Origin: Marinifilum breve
Lineage (GTDB): Bacteria; Bacteroidota; Bacteroidia; Bacteroidales; Marinifilaceae
DNA: 64,000 bases
NCBI RefSeq assembly: GCF_003202155.1
Contig: NZ_QFLI01000001.1
Span: 496,001-560,000 of the forward strand
Direction: 5' to 3'
This document shows, in pieces, positions 9,542 to 18,576 of this stretch. How positions within the stretch are numbered: position 1 is the stretch's first letter; the number at the start of each line of letters is the position of its first letter. The translations under genes were made by a program, and so were the position numbers. The notes below the pieces were generated by a model. The model was not told where the DNA came from. It did no database searches and was given only the letters and a program-made list of their open reading frames with translations.

Positions 9542-9721
9542 TTACTCAGAGTGATCATCACTCTTTTTTTCATCTTTTAATCGGCCTGCATCTTTAAGCG
9601 CTTTGTTTAAAATCCATTCAATTTGACCGTTAGTACTGCGAAATTCATCAACAGCCCATTTCTCCAACTTCTTAAACGTCTCTGGACTCAAACGCAGAAC
9701 AAATGATTTCTTTTTAGCCAT
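9542..9721 (-). CDS. Small ribbon-helix-helix (Arc-like) DNA-binding protein
   Basis: This 59-residue ORF is read from ATG 9719-9721 to TAA 9542-9544. It begins MAKKKSFVLRLSPETFKKLE, the beta-strand plus first helix of a ribbon-helix-helix fold. A second helix follows (RSTNGQIEWILNKAL), then a charged tail. Such proteins bind DNA as dimers or act as small regulators. It starts 10 bp after the SPFH stop and is followed by a strong terminator, so it is the last gene of a two-gene operon. In Bacteroidota this small gene is commonly found beside an SPFH gene, which suggests a functional tie (inference). Confidence 0.85.
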   Translation of the reverse strand: MAKKKSFVLRLSPETFKKLEKWAVDEFRSTNGQIEWILNKALKDAGRLKDEKKSDDHSE

Positions 9722-9731
9722 ATTCTATTAA

Positions 9732-10586
9732 TTATTGATACAAACTACCAGTATTCAATACCGGTGTAGCATCTTTATCTGAACAAAGCACAACCATTAA
9801 ATTACTAACCATGGTAGCTTTTTTATCTTCATCCAAATCAACAATATCTTTATCGGCAAGTTCTTCCAATGCCATTTCTACCATACTTACAGCACCTTCA
9901 ACAATTTTAAAACGTGCTGCTACTACTGCTGTAGCCTGCTGCCTTCTTAACATGGCTCCTGCAATTTCGGAAGCATAAGCCAAATAATTAATGCGCGCTT
10001 CCATAACCTCAATTCCAGCAATTGCCAATCGTTCGGTTAACTCTTTTTCCAACAATTCACTTACTTCATTTCCTCCAGATCTTAAAGTAATTTCAGCCTT
10101 CTCATCCTCAAAGTTATCGTAAGGATATGCTCCTGCCATATGTCGAATTGCCGCCTCTGATTGAATGGAAACAAAATTTTCGTAATTATTCACATCAAAA
10201 GCTGCTTTATAAGTATCCTTTACTCTCCATACCAAAACAACTCCGATCATAATTGGATTACCTATTTTATCATTAACCTTAAGAGGATCGCTGTCGAGGT
10301 TTCTTGCACGCAAAGATATCTTCTTTTTTACAAATAGAGGGTTTACCCAGAAAAATCCATTATTTAAAATCGTTCCCTTGTAAGCTCCAAAAAGAACCAA
10401 TACAGCAGATTGGTTTGGATTAACCACTGTAAATCCTGCCATACAAATCACAGCAAGTAAAATTAGAAGTATAAATATTGGATTTCTTAGGAATATTATA
10501 CCCAGAATTCCTCCTAATAAAAGGAGAAAACACACAAATGCCATTGCAAAGCCAGATATTGCTGAAAAAGTTTGTTCTTGTTTCAT
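9732..10586 (-). CDS. SPFH/band 7 domain membrane protein
   Basis: The 284-residue protein has two adjacent hydrophobic helices (about 8-32 and 35-55) followed by an SPFH domain. The domain shows VVNPNQSAVLVLFGAYKGT, GFFWVNPLF and a helical region rich in Ala and Glu around 195-240 (ARINYLAYASEIAGAMLRRQQA). SPFH proteins form ring-like membrane scaffolds that help organise membrane microdomains or control proteases. The exact role here is unknown. It is cotranscribed with the small RHH protein. Confidence 0.9.
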   Translation of the reverse strand: MKQEQTFSAISGFAMAFVCFLLLLGGILGIIFLRNPIFILLILLAVICMAGFTVVNPNQSAVLVLFGAYKGTILNNGFFWVNPLFVKKKISLRARNLDSDPLKVNDKIGNPIMIGVVLVWRVKDTYKAAFDVNNYENFVSIQSEAAIRHMAGAYPYDNFEDEKAEITLRSGGNEVSELLEKELTERLAIAGIEVMEARINYLAYASEIAGAMLRRQQATAVVAARFKIVEGAVSMVEMALEELADKDIVDLDEDKKATMVSNLMVVLCSDKDATPVLNTGSLYQ

Positions 10587-10664
10587 ATTTAAATCTTTTT
10601 GATATTATTTTGATATCAATTTACAATTATTTTTAGAATTAGCAAAAACAAGGCATAAAAAAAT

Positions 10665-10683
10665 CGGAACGATGATCGTTCCG
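10665..10683 (-). terminator. Intrinsic terminator after the 81-residue ORF
   Basis: CGGAACGA and TCGTTCCG form an 8-bp stem with a 3-base loop. A-runs at 10657-10663 (T-run on the minus strand) and T-runs on the plus side make it potentially bidirectional. Confidence 0.85.
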
Positions 10684-10690
10684 TTTTTTT

Positions 10691-10936
10691 TTAATTCAAC
10701 ATCAACTCCCTTATATCGGGAATTTTAAGATCAACATTAACCGTTGATCGATTAAATGTCTTTATGCGTTCAACTATTTCTCCTGATGCCTTCACTTTAA
10801 ATTCATCCAGTAAATTATATAAGTCGGATGAATCAAACAGATTTAAATCCGAAATTCTTTCGAGTAAAGCAAGCATTTCCTCAGGTGAAAATAAAACATC
10901 ATGTTGTAACAAAGCGTAAATTTCATTCATAGGCAT
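10691..10936 (-). CDS. Small helical protein of unknown function
   Basis: The 81-residue product may start at ATG 10936 or 10930. It has no signal peptide or membrane segment and looks mainly helical and acidic (MLALLERISDLNLFDSSDLYNLLDEF). It follows the sigma factor gene on the same strand, but a terminator lies between them, so it probably has its own promoter. It is followed by its own terminator, supporting a real gene. I do not recognise the family. Confidence 0.6.
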   Translation of the reverse strand: MPMNEIYALLQHDVLFSPEEMLALLERISDLNLFDSSDLYNLLDEFKVKASGEIVERIKTFNRSTVNVDLKIPDIRELMLN

Positions 10937-11002
10937 AATTAGCTAATTTATTTTATTCTAAAACGCCTATCACTTTAATTTAGTATTCCAAAAGCAAAAA
11001 AA

Positions 11003-11021
11003 GCCGGAAAATTTTTCCGGC
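11003..11021 (-). terminator. Intrinsic terminator after the sigma factor gene
   Basis: GCCGGAAAA and TTTTCCGGC make a perfect GC-rich stem, with an A-run on its left (T-run on the minus strand). It lies 22 bp downstream of the sigma factor stop. Confidence 0.88.
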
Positions 11022-11042
11022 CTACTAAAATCAAATAAAAAA

Positions 11043-11639
11043 CTAATGAAAAGTTAAAGTCATATTTCTCTCTTCGATAATCTTTCTCATATTAATTAAT
11101 GCATATCGCATTCTACCCAATGCAGTATTAATACTTACATCGGTTTGTTCCGCAATATCCTTAAAACTTAACCCTTTATAGTGTCTAAGAATTACAACTT
11201 CTCTCTGATCCTCTGGTAATTCCTGAACCAAATCTCTTATGTCATCGTGTATTTGATCACGAATCAATTCATCTTCACAATTGCCTTCACAATACTTATT
11301 GGAATTAAATATATCCAATTCATAATCATCTTTCGAGAAAGTGTTACTCTGCTTTTCTCTTCTAAAATGATCAATGATTAAATTGTGTGCAATTCGTAAG
11401 ACCCAAGCTAGAAATTTACCATTGTCTTGATATTTGCCCAAACGCAACGATCGGATCACTTTTATAAAAGTGTCCTGAAAAATGTCCTCGGTAAGCTGAT
11501 GATTTTTTACAATAAGATAGATATAGGTATAAATCCTATCCTTATGACGATTGATTAATGTATCAATGCATTCATGGTTACCATCAATATACTGCTTCAC
11601 GAGATCATAATCGGTTGGATTATTTTGTCTCAAATTCAC
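11043..11639 (-). CDS. ECF-type RNA polymerase sigma factor
   Basis: The 198-residue product has sigma region 2 (about 20-95; YIYLIVKNHQLTEDIFQDTFIKV and FLAWVLRIAHNLIIDHFRR) and sigma region 4 (about 130-185; LPEDQREVVILRHYKGLSFKDIAEQTDVSINTALGRMRYAL). It redirects RNA polymerase to a set of promoters. No anti-sigma factor gene is adjacent, so its control is not evident. It is divergent from uvrA, with a roughly 190-bp shared upstream region, and is followed by a terminator. Confidence 0.92.
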   Translation of the reverse strand: MNLRQNNPTDYDLVKQYIDGNHECIDTLINRHKDRIYTYIYLIVKNHQLTEDIFQDTFIKVIRSLRLGKYQDNGKFLAWVLRIAHNLIIDHFRREKQSNTFSKDDYELDIFNSNKYCEGNCEDELIRDQIHDDIRDLVQELPEDQREVVILRHYKGLSFKDIAEQTDVSINTALGRMRYALINMRKIIEERNMTLTFH

Positions 11640-11745
11640 AACTATTTATTTTTTAAACAGCGTAAAAGTTTTTCTATAAGCAGTATCTCCTTTTTTTGGG
11701 TTTATAAATTGGTAACAATATGCAATAAACTAATTTTTCCTGAGA

Positions 11746-11776
11746 TTTGAAAATCTTTAGAAGTTAAATAACTTTG
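11746..11776 (+). promoter_or_regulatory. uvrA promoter with -33 and -7 boxes
   Basis: TTTG at 11746-11749 and TAACTTTG at 11769-11776 match the Bacteroidota consensus TTTG/TAnnTTTG with a 19-bp spacer. The -7 box lies about 55 bp upstream of the uvrA ATG. Confidence 0.75.
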
Positions 11777-11831
11777 GAGATTCGTTTTCAAGATATAAAT
11801 TCAACTCCTATTTGGAGCAGATATAAGACAG

Positions 11832-14615
11832 ATGGCAGAGAAATTTTCAGAAGATTTTATTCATATAAAAGGTGCAAGAGTTCACAACTTAAAGAACATT
11901 GACTTAAAGATTCCTCGTAATCAACTCATTGTAATTACCGGACTTTCTGGATCGGGTAAATCATCACTTGCATTTGATACTTTGTACGCCGAAGGTCAAA
12001 GAAGATATGTGGAAAGTTTATCAGCTTACGCTCGTCAGTTTCTTGGCAGGATAGATAAACCTGAGGTAGATTTTATTAAAGGAATTCCACCTGCAATTGC
12101 AATTGAGCAAAAAGTAAACACCAGAAATCCTCGATCTACAGTTGGGACGTCTACTGAAATTTACGATTATCTAAAATTACTTTTTGCAAGAATTGGTAAA
12201 ACCTATTCGCCGATTTCAAATACCTTGGTAAAACGACATAGCATCAGTGATGTTGTTAATTTTATTTTGAAGCAAAAAGAAGATTTGCCTGTGATGATTT
12301 TAGCAGAAATGCTAAATGGAGACAGAAGCAAAAAAGAACAGCTTGAAGTGCTTTCGAAGCAAGGTTTTTCACGAATTGAAATTGATGGTAAAATTCACAA
12401 AATTTTCGACGCTCTTGAAGCTCCAGAAATCATTCCTGCAGACAAACCAATTCATATCGTTATTGATAGAATCCGTGTCTCTTCGGATGAAGATACGCAG
12501 AACAGAATTGCCGATTCACTTCAAACTGCATTTTACGAAGGAAAAGGTGAATGCTTGGTAATGTTTGAGGGAGAAACTCTTTCTTTTTCAAATCGATTTG
12601 AAGCTGATGGAATAGAATTTGAAGATCCTAATGTCCATACTTTCAGTTTTAATAATCCAGTTGGTGCTTGTCCTAAATGTGAAGGTTTTGGAAAGGTAAT
12701 TGGAATTGATGAAGACTTGGTAATTCCAAATAAAACAGTAAGCATATACGATGATGCAGTAGTTTGTTGGAAAGGTGAAAAAATGCAGGAGTGGAAAAAT
12801 CAATTGATTTATGCTGCTGATAAGTTTGATTTTCCTATCCATCGGCCATATTTTGAATTGAGTGACGGACAAAAGCTTTTATTGTGGACTGGGAACAAGC
12901 ATTTCAAAGGACTGAATGCTTTTTTCAAATATCTGGAATCTAAGCAATATAAAATTCAATATCGAGTAATGCTATCGAGATATAGAGGTAAAACCACTTG
13001 TCCTGATTGTAGAGGTACTCGATTAAAGAAAGAAGCTGGCTATATTAAAATTGATGGAAAAAACATTCAGGATTTGGTGTTAATGCCAATCACAGAACTA
13101 AATAGTTTCTTTCAGAATTTAGAATTAAACAAAACCGAAGAGCAAATTGCCAAAAGACTTTTGGTAGATATTAGAAACCGTCTGCAGTTCCTTTCTGATG
13201 TAGGCTTGGGATATCTTACCCTAAATCGTCTTTCAAGTAGTTTATCTGGTGGAGAGTCACAGAGAATCAATTTGGCAACATCATTAGGAAGTAGTCTCGT
13301 AGGATCGCTCTACATTCTCGATGAACCAAGTATTGGTCTTCACTCGCGAGATACCGATTTATTGATTAAAGTTCTAAAACAACTCCGCGATTTAGGAAAT
13401 ACAGTTATTGTGGTTGAACACGATGAAGACATTATTCTGGCTGCAGATCATGTGATTGATATTGGTCCACATGCTGGTAGACTTGGAGGTGAAGTTGTTT
13501 TTCAAGGTGACTTAAATGCTTTAAAAAAATCAAACGAAAGTTTAACATCGCAATACATCTCGCAAGAAAGAAATATTCCTGTTCCTTCGAATAGAAAAAA
13601 ATGGAACAACTACATTGAGATTATTGGAGCACGAGAAAATAACCTAAAAGGTCTTAATATCAAATTCCCCCTTAATGTGATGTCAGTGATTACTGGTGTA
13701 AGTGGTTCTGGTAAATCATCCTTGGTGAAAACAATTTTGTATCCTGCCTTAAAAAAGCATTATGGTGGATACTCTGATAAGAGTGGTCATTTTGATCTAC
13801 TTCAAGGTGATTTACAATTGGTGAAAAACATAGAGTTTGTCGATCAGAACCCGATAGGTAAATCTTCTCGATCAAACCCTGTTACATATTTAAAGGCATA
13901 TGATGAAATCAGAAAGTTATTCGCTGATCAAAAAGCATCGCAATATGCCGGTTTTAAAGCTTCACACTTCTCTTTTAATATTGATGGTGGAAGATGCGAT
14001 GAGTGCCAGGGAGAAGGAATTATAAAGGTTGAAATGCAGTTTATGGCTGACATTTACCTGCAATGTGAAAGCTGTAAAGGAAGAAGGTTTAAAGATGATA
14101 TATTAGACATTCGATACAATGGCAAGAACATACACGATGTATTGGAAATGACCGTAAATGAAGCAACTAAGTTTTTCAGTGCTTCAAAAGGAAATATCGA
14201 AAAGAAAATAGCACAACGCTTAAAACCATTGGTTGATGTTGGCCTAGGATACGTTAAGTTAGGTCAATCGTCTAGCACCTTAAGTGGCGGAGAAAGTCAA
14301 AGGGTTAAGTTGGCTTCATTCCTTGCCAAAGAAAAAGCTGAACCTTGCCTATTCATTTTCGATGAACCAACAACAGGACTTCATTTTCATGATATCCATA
14401 AATTGATGGATGCATTTAATGCTCTAATTGCAAGAGGACATACTTTAATTATTATTGAGCACAATATGGAAATCATTAAAAGTGCCGACTGGTTAATTGA
14501 TCTTGGTCCCGAAGGAGGAAACAATGGAGGGAAAGTGGTTTTTGAAGGAATTCCGGAAGCAGCAGCCAAATGCAAACAGTCCTATACAGGAAAATACTTG
14601 GGTGAAAAATTATAG
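11832..14615 (+). CDS. uvrA: UvrA, excinuclease ABC subunit A
   Basis: This DNA-damage recognition ATPase of nucleotide excision repair loads UvrB. The product is 927 residues and has two ABC modules. The first has Walker A GLSGSGKSS (about 38-46), signature SLSGGESQR (about 470) and ILDEPSIGLH. The second has GVSGSGKSS (about 621), signature TLSGGESQR (about 816) and FDEPTTGLH. The second zinc module is intact (CDECQGEG then CESCKG, about 722-750). In the first zinc module only the later CxxC (ACPKC, about 278) is present, and the earlier pair is replaced by non-cysteines. It has a good promoter and a terminator directly after the stop. Confidence 0.96.
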   Translation: MAEKFSEDFIHIKGARVHNLKNIDLKIPRNQLIVITGLSGSGKSSLAFDTLYAEGQRRYVESLSAYARQFLGRIDKPEVDFIKGIPPAIAIEQKVNTRNPRSTVGTSTEIYDYLKLLFARIGKTYSPISNTLVKRHSISDVVNFILKQKEDLPVMILAEMLNGDRSKKEQLEVLSKQGFSRIEIDGKIHKIFDALEAPEIIPADKPIHIVIDRIRVSSDEDTQNRIADSLQTAFYEGKGECLVMFEGETLSFSNRFEADGIEFEDPNVHTFSFNNPVGACPKCEGFGKVIGIDEDLVIPNKTVSIYDDAVVCWKGEKMQEWKNQLIYAADKFDFPIHRPYFELSDGQKLLLWTGNKHFKGLNAFFKYLESKQYKIQYRVMLSRYRGKTTCPDCRGTRLKKEAGYIKIDGKNIQDLVLMPITELNSFFQNLELNKTEEQIAKRLLVDIRNRLQFLSDVGLGYLTLNRLSSSLSGGESQRINLATSLGSSLVGSLYILDEPSIGLHSRDTDLLIKVLKQLRDLGNTVIVVEHDEDIILAADHVIDIGPHAGRLGGEVVFQGDLNALKKSNESLTSQYISQERNIPVPSNRKKWNNYIEIIGARENNLKGLNIKFPLNVMSVITGVSGSGKSSLVKTILYPALKKHYGGYSDKSGHFDLLQGDLQLVKNIEFVDQNPIGKSSRSNPVTYLKAYDEIRKLFADQKASQYAGFKASHFSFNIDGGRCDECQGEGIIKVEMQFMADIYLQCESCKGRRFKDDILDIRYNGKNIHDVLEMTVNEATKFFSASKGNIEKKIAQRLKPLVDVGLGYVKLGQSSSTLSGGESQRVKLASFLAKEKAEPCLFIFDEPTTGLHFHDIHKLMDAFNALIARGHTLIIIEHNMEIIKSADWLIDLGPEGGNNGGKVVFEGIPEAAAKCKQSYTGKYLGEKL

Positions 14616-14647
14616 AAAAAAAGCTCCTTGATTAGGAGCTTTTTTTA
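14616..14647 (+). terminator. uvrA intrinsic terminator
   Basis: AGCTCCT (14622-14628) pairs with AGGAGCT (14634-14640). An A-run lies before it and a T-run after it, so it can serve both uvrA and the convergent gene. Confidence 0.88.
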
Positions 14648-14655
14648 TGATCTTG

Positions 14656-15090
14656 CTATTTCATTTCTAATCCAAAAAGTACGACCACACAACCATTCAT
14701 ACTTTTGTCGTATACTTTATTTTCAGTCATAAACTTCATCGAGATAATTATGGTTTGTGATTCTTCCAGTTCAAAATCGTATTTATTATTGTATCCACTG
14801 TCCTTATTATCATACAAAACCTCAAAATCGGAATTTAGAAGCTTAAAATGAATTGATGGCAGAAAATCTTCTTTACAAACTACCAATCTATATTTTTGCC
14901 CTTTAAAAAATGCTTTATGAAGCTCAACATCTTCATCAACATTTAAAACAATTCCATTATAGTTTCCATCATGTATATAATTTTCCAGCAAAGGCTTACA
15001 ATCATTTTTTGCAAACTCTCTACATTGGGAATAAACTAAATTGGTATTGGCAAGAAAAAATAAAGCGGCAATAGTAAATAAAATTCTCAT
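14656..15090 (-). CDS. Exported protein of unknown function
   Basis: The 144-residue product has a signal peptide (about residues 1-21, ending VYSQ). The mature part contains several Cys (CREF, CKPLL, VCKED, GCVV) that could form disulfides. It resembles a small periplasmic beta-rich domain. It lies 16 bp downstream of a lipoprotein gene on the same strand, so the two likely form an operon. No family was recognised. Confidence 0.7.
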   Translation of the reverse strand: MRILFTIAALFFLANTNLVYSQCREFAKNDCKPLLENYIHDGNYNGIVLNVDEDVELHKAFFKGQKYRLVVCKEDFLPSIHFKLLNSDFEVLYDNKDSGYNNKYDFELEESQTIIISMKFMTENKVYDKSMNGCVVVLFGLEMK

Positions 15091-15106
15091 GTAATTTAAC
15101 CTGTTA

Positions 15107-15958
15107 TTAATCGACCAAATAATCTCTTATATCGTAAACTTTTAAAATAAGTTGCTCGAAACCTACTAAATTAACCTTTTCGTAGAAATCCAACTCATCA
15201 TTTTTTGATTTGATCGACTTTTTAAATAATCGTTCCAAATCTAATAAATCTTTATAAATTGGTTGTATTACTGGGTTCGATTGATTCTCTCTTAGAACCG
15301 ATTTTACACTTTCCAAAGACAGATGCTGATCTAAAATGCGTTCAATTAAAATTTGATCTTTCACCTCGTTTGGCTTCACACTTTGGGTAGCCAAATACAA
15401 ACTTTCTACCCAACCTCCTATTAACATTAGAGATGCAAGTAAATACCTATCCTGTTCTCTTAACTGCTCATGCGATTCCATATAAACCTCTGAGATCACA
15501 TCAATCACCAACTCCTTATTCGTTAAATTCTCTTCTAACAATTTAATCTTCTCTGGATCAACGGCTCTTAAAATCCCTAAGGATTCGGCTAAATTCCGGG
15601 TAACATTTAAATATTCTATAGATGTTTGAAACTGCTCATTTATGCCAGAATAACTTAAATCTGCACAATATATACCCAAAGCAATCGCTCTGGAAGTACT
15701 TGTAGAGTATCCTGCCAATTTCTCAGTAGAATTGAGTAAATCCTCCTGAAAAACAAGACCTGAATTGTTAATTAACAATGAAGTTTCAATAGGACTGGGT
15801 AACACAAAGAATATCTTCTTCATTTTTTTCGTGTTTTCAGTCATTAACTGATATTCTAAGTTTTCAGATTTAATTTCTTTGTCCTTCTTTCCTGCAGAAT
15901 TCCAACTGCATGAAGTCAATAAAAATATTAATAATACAGCTTCAGAGATCTTTCTCAT
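15107..15958 (-). CDS. Lipoprotein of unknown function
   Basis: The best start is the ATG at 15958, because it begins a standard lipoprotein signal (MRKISEAVLLIFLLTSC) with the lipidated Cys near residue 17. An upstream ATG at 15967 would only add three residues. The mature part (about 265 residues) is helical and acidic and contains no recognised motif. It is probably periplasmic and membrane-anchored, cotranscribed with the exported protein downstream. Confidence 0.75.
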   Translation of the reverse strand: MRKISEAVLLIFLLTSCSWNSAGKKDKEIKSENLEYQLMTENTKKMKKIFFVLPSPIETSLLINNSGLVFQEDLLNSTEKLAGYSTSTSRAIALGIYCADLSYSGINEQFQTSIEYLNVTRNLAESLGILRAVDPEKIKLLEENLTNKELVIDVISEVYMESHEQLREQDRYLLASLMLIGGWVESLYLATQSVKPNEVKDQILIERILDQHLSLESVKSVLRENQSNPVIQPIYKDLLDLERLFKKSIKSKNDELDFYEKVNLVGFEQLILKVYDIRDYLVD

Positions 15959-16135
15959 AAAATACAATAATGAGTTAAAATTTATAGTCTCAATTAAAAT
16001 ACGATTTTTTCTCCACTAATACTGGGCCTCCAAGACTTTTAAAGCCATAAAAAACCATACTGACACAAGAAATAAGTTTAATTATTATTAAAAATGCAAT
16101 TTTCATCAAACACTACTAATCATCGCTAATTTTAT

Positions 16136-16143
16136 TAATTTTG
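16136..16143 (+). promoter_or_regulatory. Probable -7 element, decides start of the next gene
   Basis: TAATTTTG fits TAnnTTTG. Transcription would start near 16150, downstream of the ATG at 16141, which favours the ATG at 16165 as the real start. Confidence 0.55.
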
Positions 16144-16164
16144 CAAGATACAAATGGAAACAAA

Positions 16165-16686
16165 ATGACGGATAAAGCAAAAAAAGCATTACACGATAAA
16201 TTAGTATCGGAACTTCAGTCTTCAGATTCTAAAACTGTTACAAAATCGATTAATCAATTAAGAGAAGAAGGACAATTGGAAGATATTGTAATTCTGTTTG
16301 ATTTATTGGTAAAAAGTAAGAATGAAGAGGTTAATAATACCATCTGGAAATTTTTAGCTGACATCAAGGATAAAAAAGCTGATCTGATTTTTATTGACGC
16401 AATTCTTAACGATAAATACAAATCAATTCAGAAAGGATTAACTGGAATCTGTTGGCAATCTAGCATTGATTTTACAAAACACGTAAGTGTATTTACCGAT
16501 TTATTGATCAAATCTGATTTTGAAACAGCTTTTGAAGCCTTTACAGTAATAGAAAACTTTACTGAGAAAATAGAGTCGGATAAAAGAATTGAAGAGCAAG
16601 ATAAATTAAAGGATGCAATTCCAAATGCTCCTGAAGAAATTAAAGGAATGATTCATGAATGTATTCACATTCTTGATCAATTTTAA
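16165..16686 (+). CDS. HEAT-like helical protein of unknown function
   Basis: This is a soluble 173-residue product from the ATG at 16165. The frame opens 24 bp earlier, but the promoter position argues against that start. The sequence is a series of amphipathic helices (SINQLREEGQLEDIVILFDLLVKSK, WKFLADIKDKKADLIFIDAIL) that resembles HEAT/ARM-type repeats. No catalytic residues or export signal are visible. A strong terminator follows directly. It is probably a binding or scaffold protein (inference). Confidence 0.7.
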   Translation: MTDKAKKALHDKLVSELQSSDSKTVTKSINQLREEGQLEDIVILFDLLVKSKNEEVNNTIWKFLADIKDKKADLIFIDAILNDKYKSIQKGLTGICWQSSIDFTKHVSVFTDLLIKSDFETAFEAFTVIENFTEKIESDKRIEEQDKLKDAIPNAPEEIKGMIHECIHILDQF

Positions 16687-16691
16687 AAAGA

Positions 16692-16717
16692 AAGGCTGAA
16701 TCAATTGATTCAGCCTT
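16692..16717. terminator. Bidirectional intrinsic terminator
   Basis: This is a perfect 26-bp palindrome (AAGGCTGAATCAA and its complement) with a T-run on the plus side. It lies between two convergent genes. Confidence 0.9.
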
Positions 16718-16725
16718 TTTTATTT

Positions 16726-17730
16726 TTAGATCATTACATCTTTTTCATTATTCGAAAAGTATTTCATGAATTGCGCTCTTTCGTAAAGTGCGGAATCAGG
16801 AATGTTTCCATAACTCAACTTACCTCTAAATTCGTCAATTGATTTGAATTCTTTTCTAGTCATCCATGCCGAAATTTCTTCCAAAATTTTAGTTACCTGA
16901 TCAAATCCATGTTCGTAAACAGTAGAACAAATTTGAATGGTTTTTGCTCCAGCCAACAACTGTTTGATTGCAGCTTCACCGCTATGAATACCTGTTGAAG
17001 CAGAAATATCAAGACCTTTAATTTTATCAGATAGCATTCCTACCCAACGTAAAGATCTACGAATATCACTTGCATTGCTTAATACTTCAGCACTAGTAAT
17101 TTTCAAATCTTCAATATCAATATCTGGCTCATAAAATCTGTTGAATAAAACAACAGAATCAGCCCCATCTGCATTTAATCTATTCGCTACTGAAAATAAA
17201 TTTGTAAAATACATACCCAATTTCATTGAAATAGGAATATTTACTTCTTTCTTAACAGCATTGAAAATATCGTAATACAGCTCTTCATACTCTGTAGAAC
17301 TCATATTTCTATCGTTTGGAACGATAAATGCATTCAGTTCAATAGCATCAGCTCCCGCTTTTTCTATTTCTTTTGCAAAATGAGTCCAATCAGATGACGA
17401 TACACAATTAATACTTGCAATAATTGGAATAGAAACAGCTTCTTTTGCTTCTTTAATTAATGTCAAATAATTTGAAACCGAATTACCCTTTATGTAATTT
17501 TGGATATAATCCTCAGCTTCAGGATATCCAACATTTGTAGGATCTTTACTAATAAGATGACGGGCTTCGTTAGTGATTTGCTCTTCAAATAAAGATTTTA
17601 ATACAACAGCACCAGCTCCCTTTTCTTCGATAATCTTAATCTTTCTTACCGAATTGGTTAAACCAGAACTACTAACAATTACAGGATTCTTTAAAGGCAA
17701 TCCCATATAAGTGGTTTCAAGATTTATCAT
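16726..17730 (-). CDS. Dihydroorotate dehydrogenase-like flavoprotein
   Basis: The 334-residue TIM-barrel protein resembles class 1 dihydroorotate dehydrogenases and Bacteroidota homologues annotated as DHOD-like. It begins with the typical LETTYMGLPLKNPVIVSSSGLT. It has the NCVSSSDW and ELNAF segments, MKLGMYF, and the FMN-phosphate loop STGIHSGEAAIKQLLAGA. The catalytic Cys-loop of true PyrD is not clear, so the substrate may differ. It has a -7 promoter element at 17768-17775. It is not in a pyrimidine operon here. Confidence 0.8.
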   Translation of the reverse strand: MINLETTYMGLPLKNPVIVSSSGLTNSVRKIKIIEEKGAGAVVLKSLFEEQITNEARHLISKDPTNVGYPEAEDYIQNYIKGNSVSNYLTLIKEAKEAVSIPIIASINCVSSSDWTHFAKEIEKAGADAIELNAFIVPNDRNMSSTEYEELYYDIFNAVKKEVNIPISMKLGMYFTNLFSVANRLNADGADSVVLFNRFYEPDIDIEDLKITSAEVLSNASDIRRSLRWVGMLSDKIKGLDISASTGIHSGEAAIKQLLAGAKTIQICSTVYEHGFDQVTKILEEISAWMTRKEFKSIDEFRGKLSYGNIPDSALYERAQFMKYFSNNEKDVMI

Positions 17731-17767
17731 AGTATTTTGATTTTATTGAATTTCAATCGTTGACGAA

Positions 17768-17775
17768 CAAATATA
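17768..17775 (-). promoter_or_regulatory. Probable -7 element of the DHOD-like gene
   Basis: On the minus strand this reads TATATTTG, a match to TAnnTTTG, 37 bp upstream of the start codon. No -33 box was identified. Confidence 0.5.
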
Positions 17776-17827
17776 ATCATTTAAATAAATAATTACGATT
17801 CATCAACGAAGGACTTTATGGCAAATG

Positions 17828-18505
17828 TTATTTATTTGAATAATCTCTGGCACCAAAAATGGTACTTCCTACACGAATCATTGTGCTTCCCTCTTGAATA
17901 GCTAGTTTATAATCTCCAGACATTCCCATGGAAATTTCTTTAAAACTCTCCTCTCCTGAAAAGAAATTCGATTTAAGTTCACTATAAATAGATTTTAGGT
18001 TGCTAAATTCCGAACGAATCTGATTTTCATCATCAGTGTAAGTAGCCATTCCCATTACTCCTAAAATACGCACATTTTGCATATTCTGATATTCCTCAGA
18101 ATTAATAATTTGTGCTGCATCACTCAGGTCCAAGCCAAATTTTGTATCCTCATCGGCAATATGAAACTGCAATAAACAATCGATCACTCGATCGTTTTTT
18201 AGAGCTTGTTTGTTAATCTCTTTTAGTAACTTCAAACTATCTACAGCATGAATTAAGCTAACAAATGGTGCAATATATTTAACCTTATTGGTTTGTAAAT
18301 GACCAATCATGTGCCAAATTATATCTTTTGGCAATTCGCTAAACTTTCTGGTTAACTCCTGAGGTTTATTTTCTCCGAAAATTCTATAACCTCCATCGTA
18401 AGCTTCCATAATAGCTTCGTTGGGTTTTGTTTTAGAAACTGCAACTAAGGTTACATCCTCCGGAATTGATTTTTTAATTTCTTCTATTTTTTGAGGTATG
18501 CTCAT
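17828..18505 (-). CDS. YggS/PLPBP family pyridoxal-phosphate-binding protein
   Basis: This 225-residue cytoplasmic PLP-homeostasis protein is of normal length. The PLP lysine lies in VTLVAVSKTKP near residue 25. Other family signatures are RIFGENKPQEL, WHMIGHLQTNKVKYI, ISMGMSGDYKLAIQEGSTMIRVGSTIFG. It has a fold-type III barrel without catalytic activity in known homologues. It is monocistronic, preceded by a -7 element at 18534-18541. Confidence 0.93.
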   Translation of the reverse strand: MSIPQKIEEIKKSIPEDVTLVAVSKTKPNEAIMEAYDGGYRIFGENKPQELTRKFSELPKDIIWHMIGHLQTNKVKYIAPFVSLIHAVDSLKLLKEINKQALKNDRVIDCLLQFHIADEDTKFGLDLSDAAQIINSEEYQNMQNVRILGVMGMATYTDDENQIRSEFSNLKSIYSELKSNFFSGEESFKEISMGMSGDYKLAIQEGSTMIRVGSTIFGARDYSNK

Positions 18506-18533
18506 ACCAATATTAGTTTTGAATTTTAAAACT

Positions 18534-18541
18534 CAAAATTA
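18534..18541 (-). promoter_or_regulatory. Probable -7 element of the YggS gene
   Basis: The minus strand reads TAATTTTG, 29 bp upstream of the start codon, matching TAnnTTTG. Confidence 0.5.
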
Positions 18542-18576
18542 CAATTTTTCGGTTTTAAGTCTACCTGGAAGTTAAA

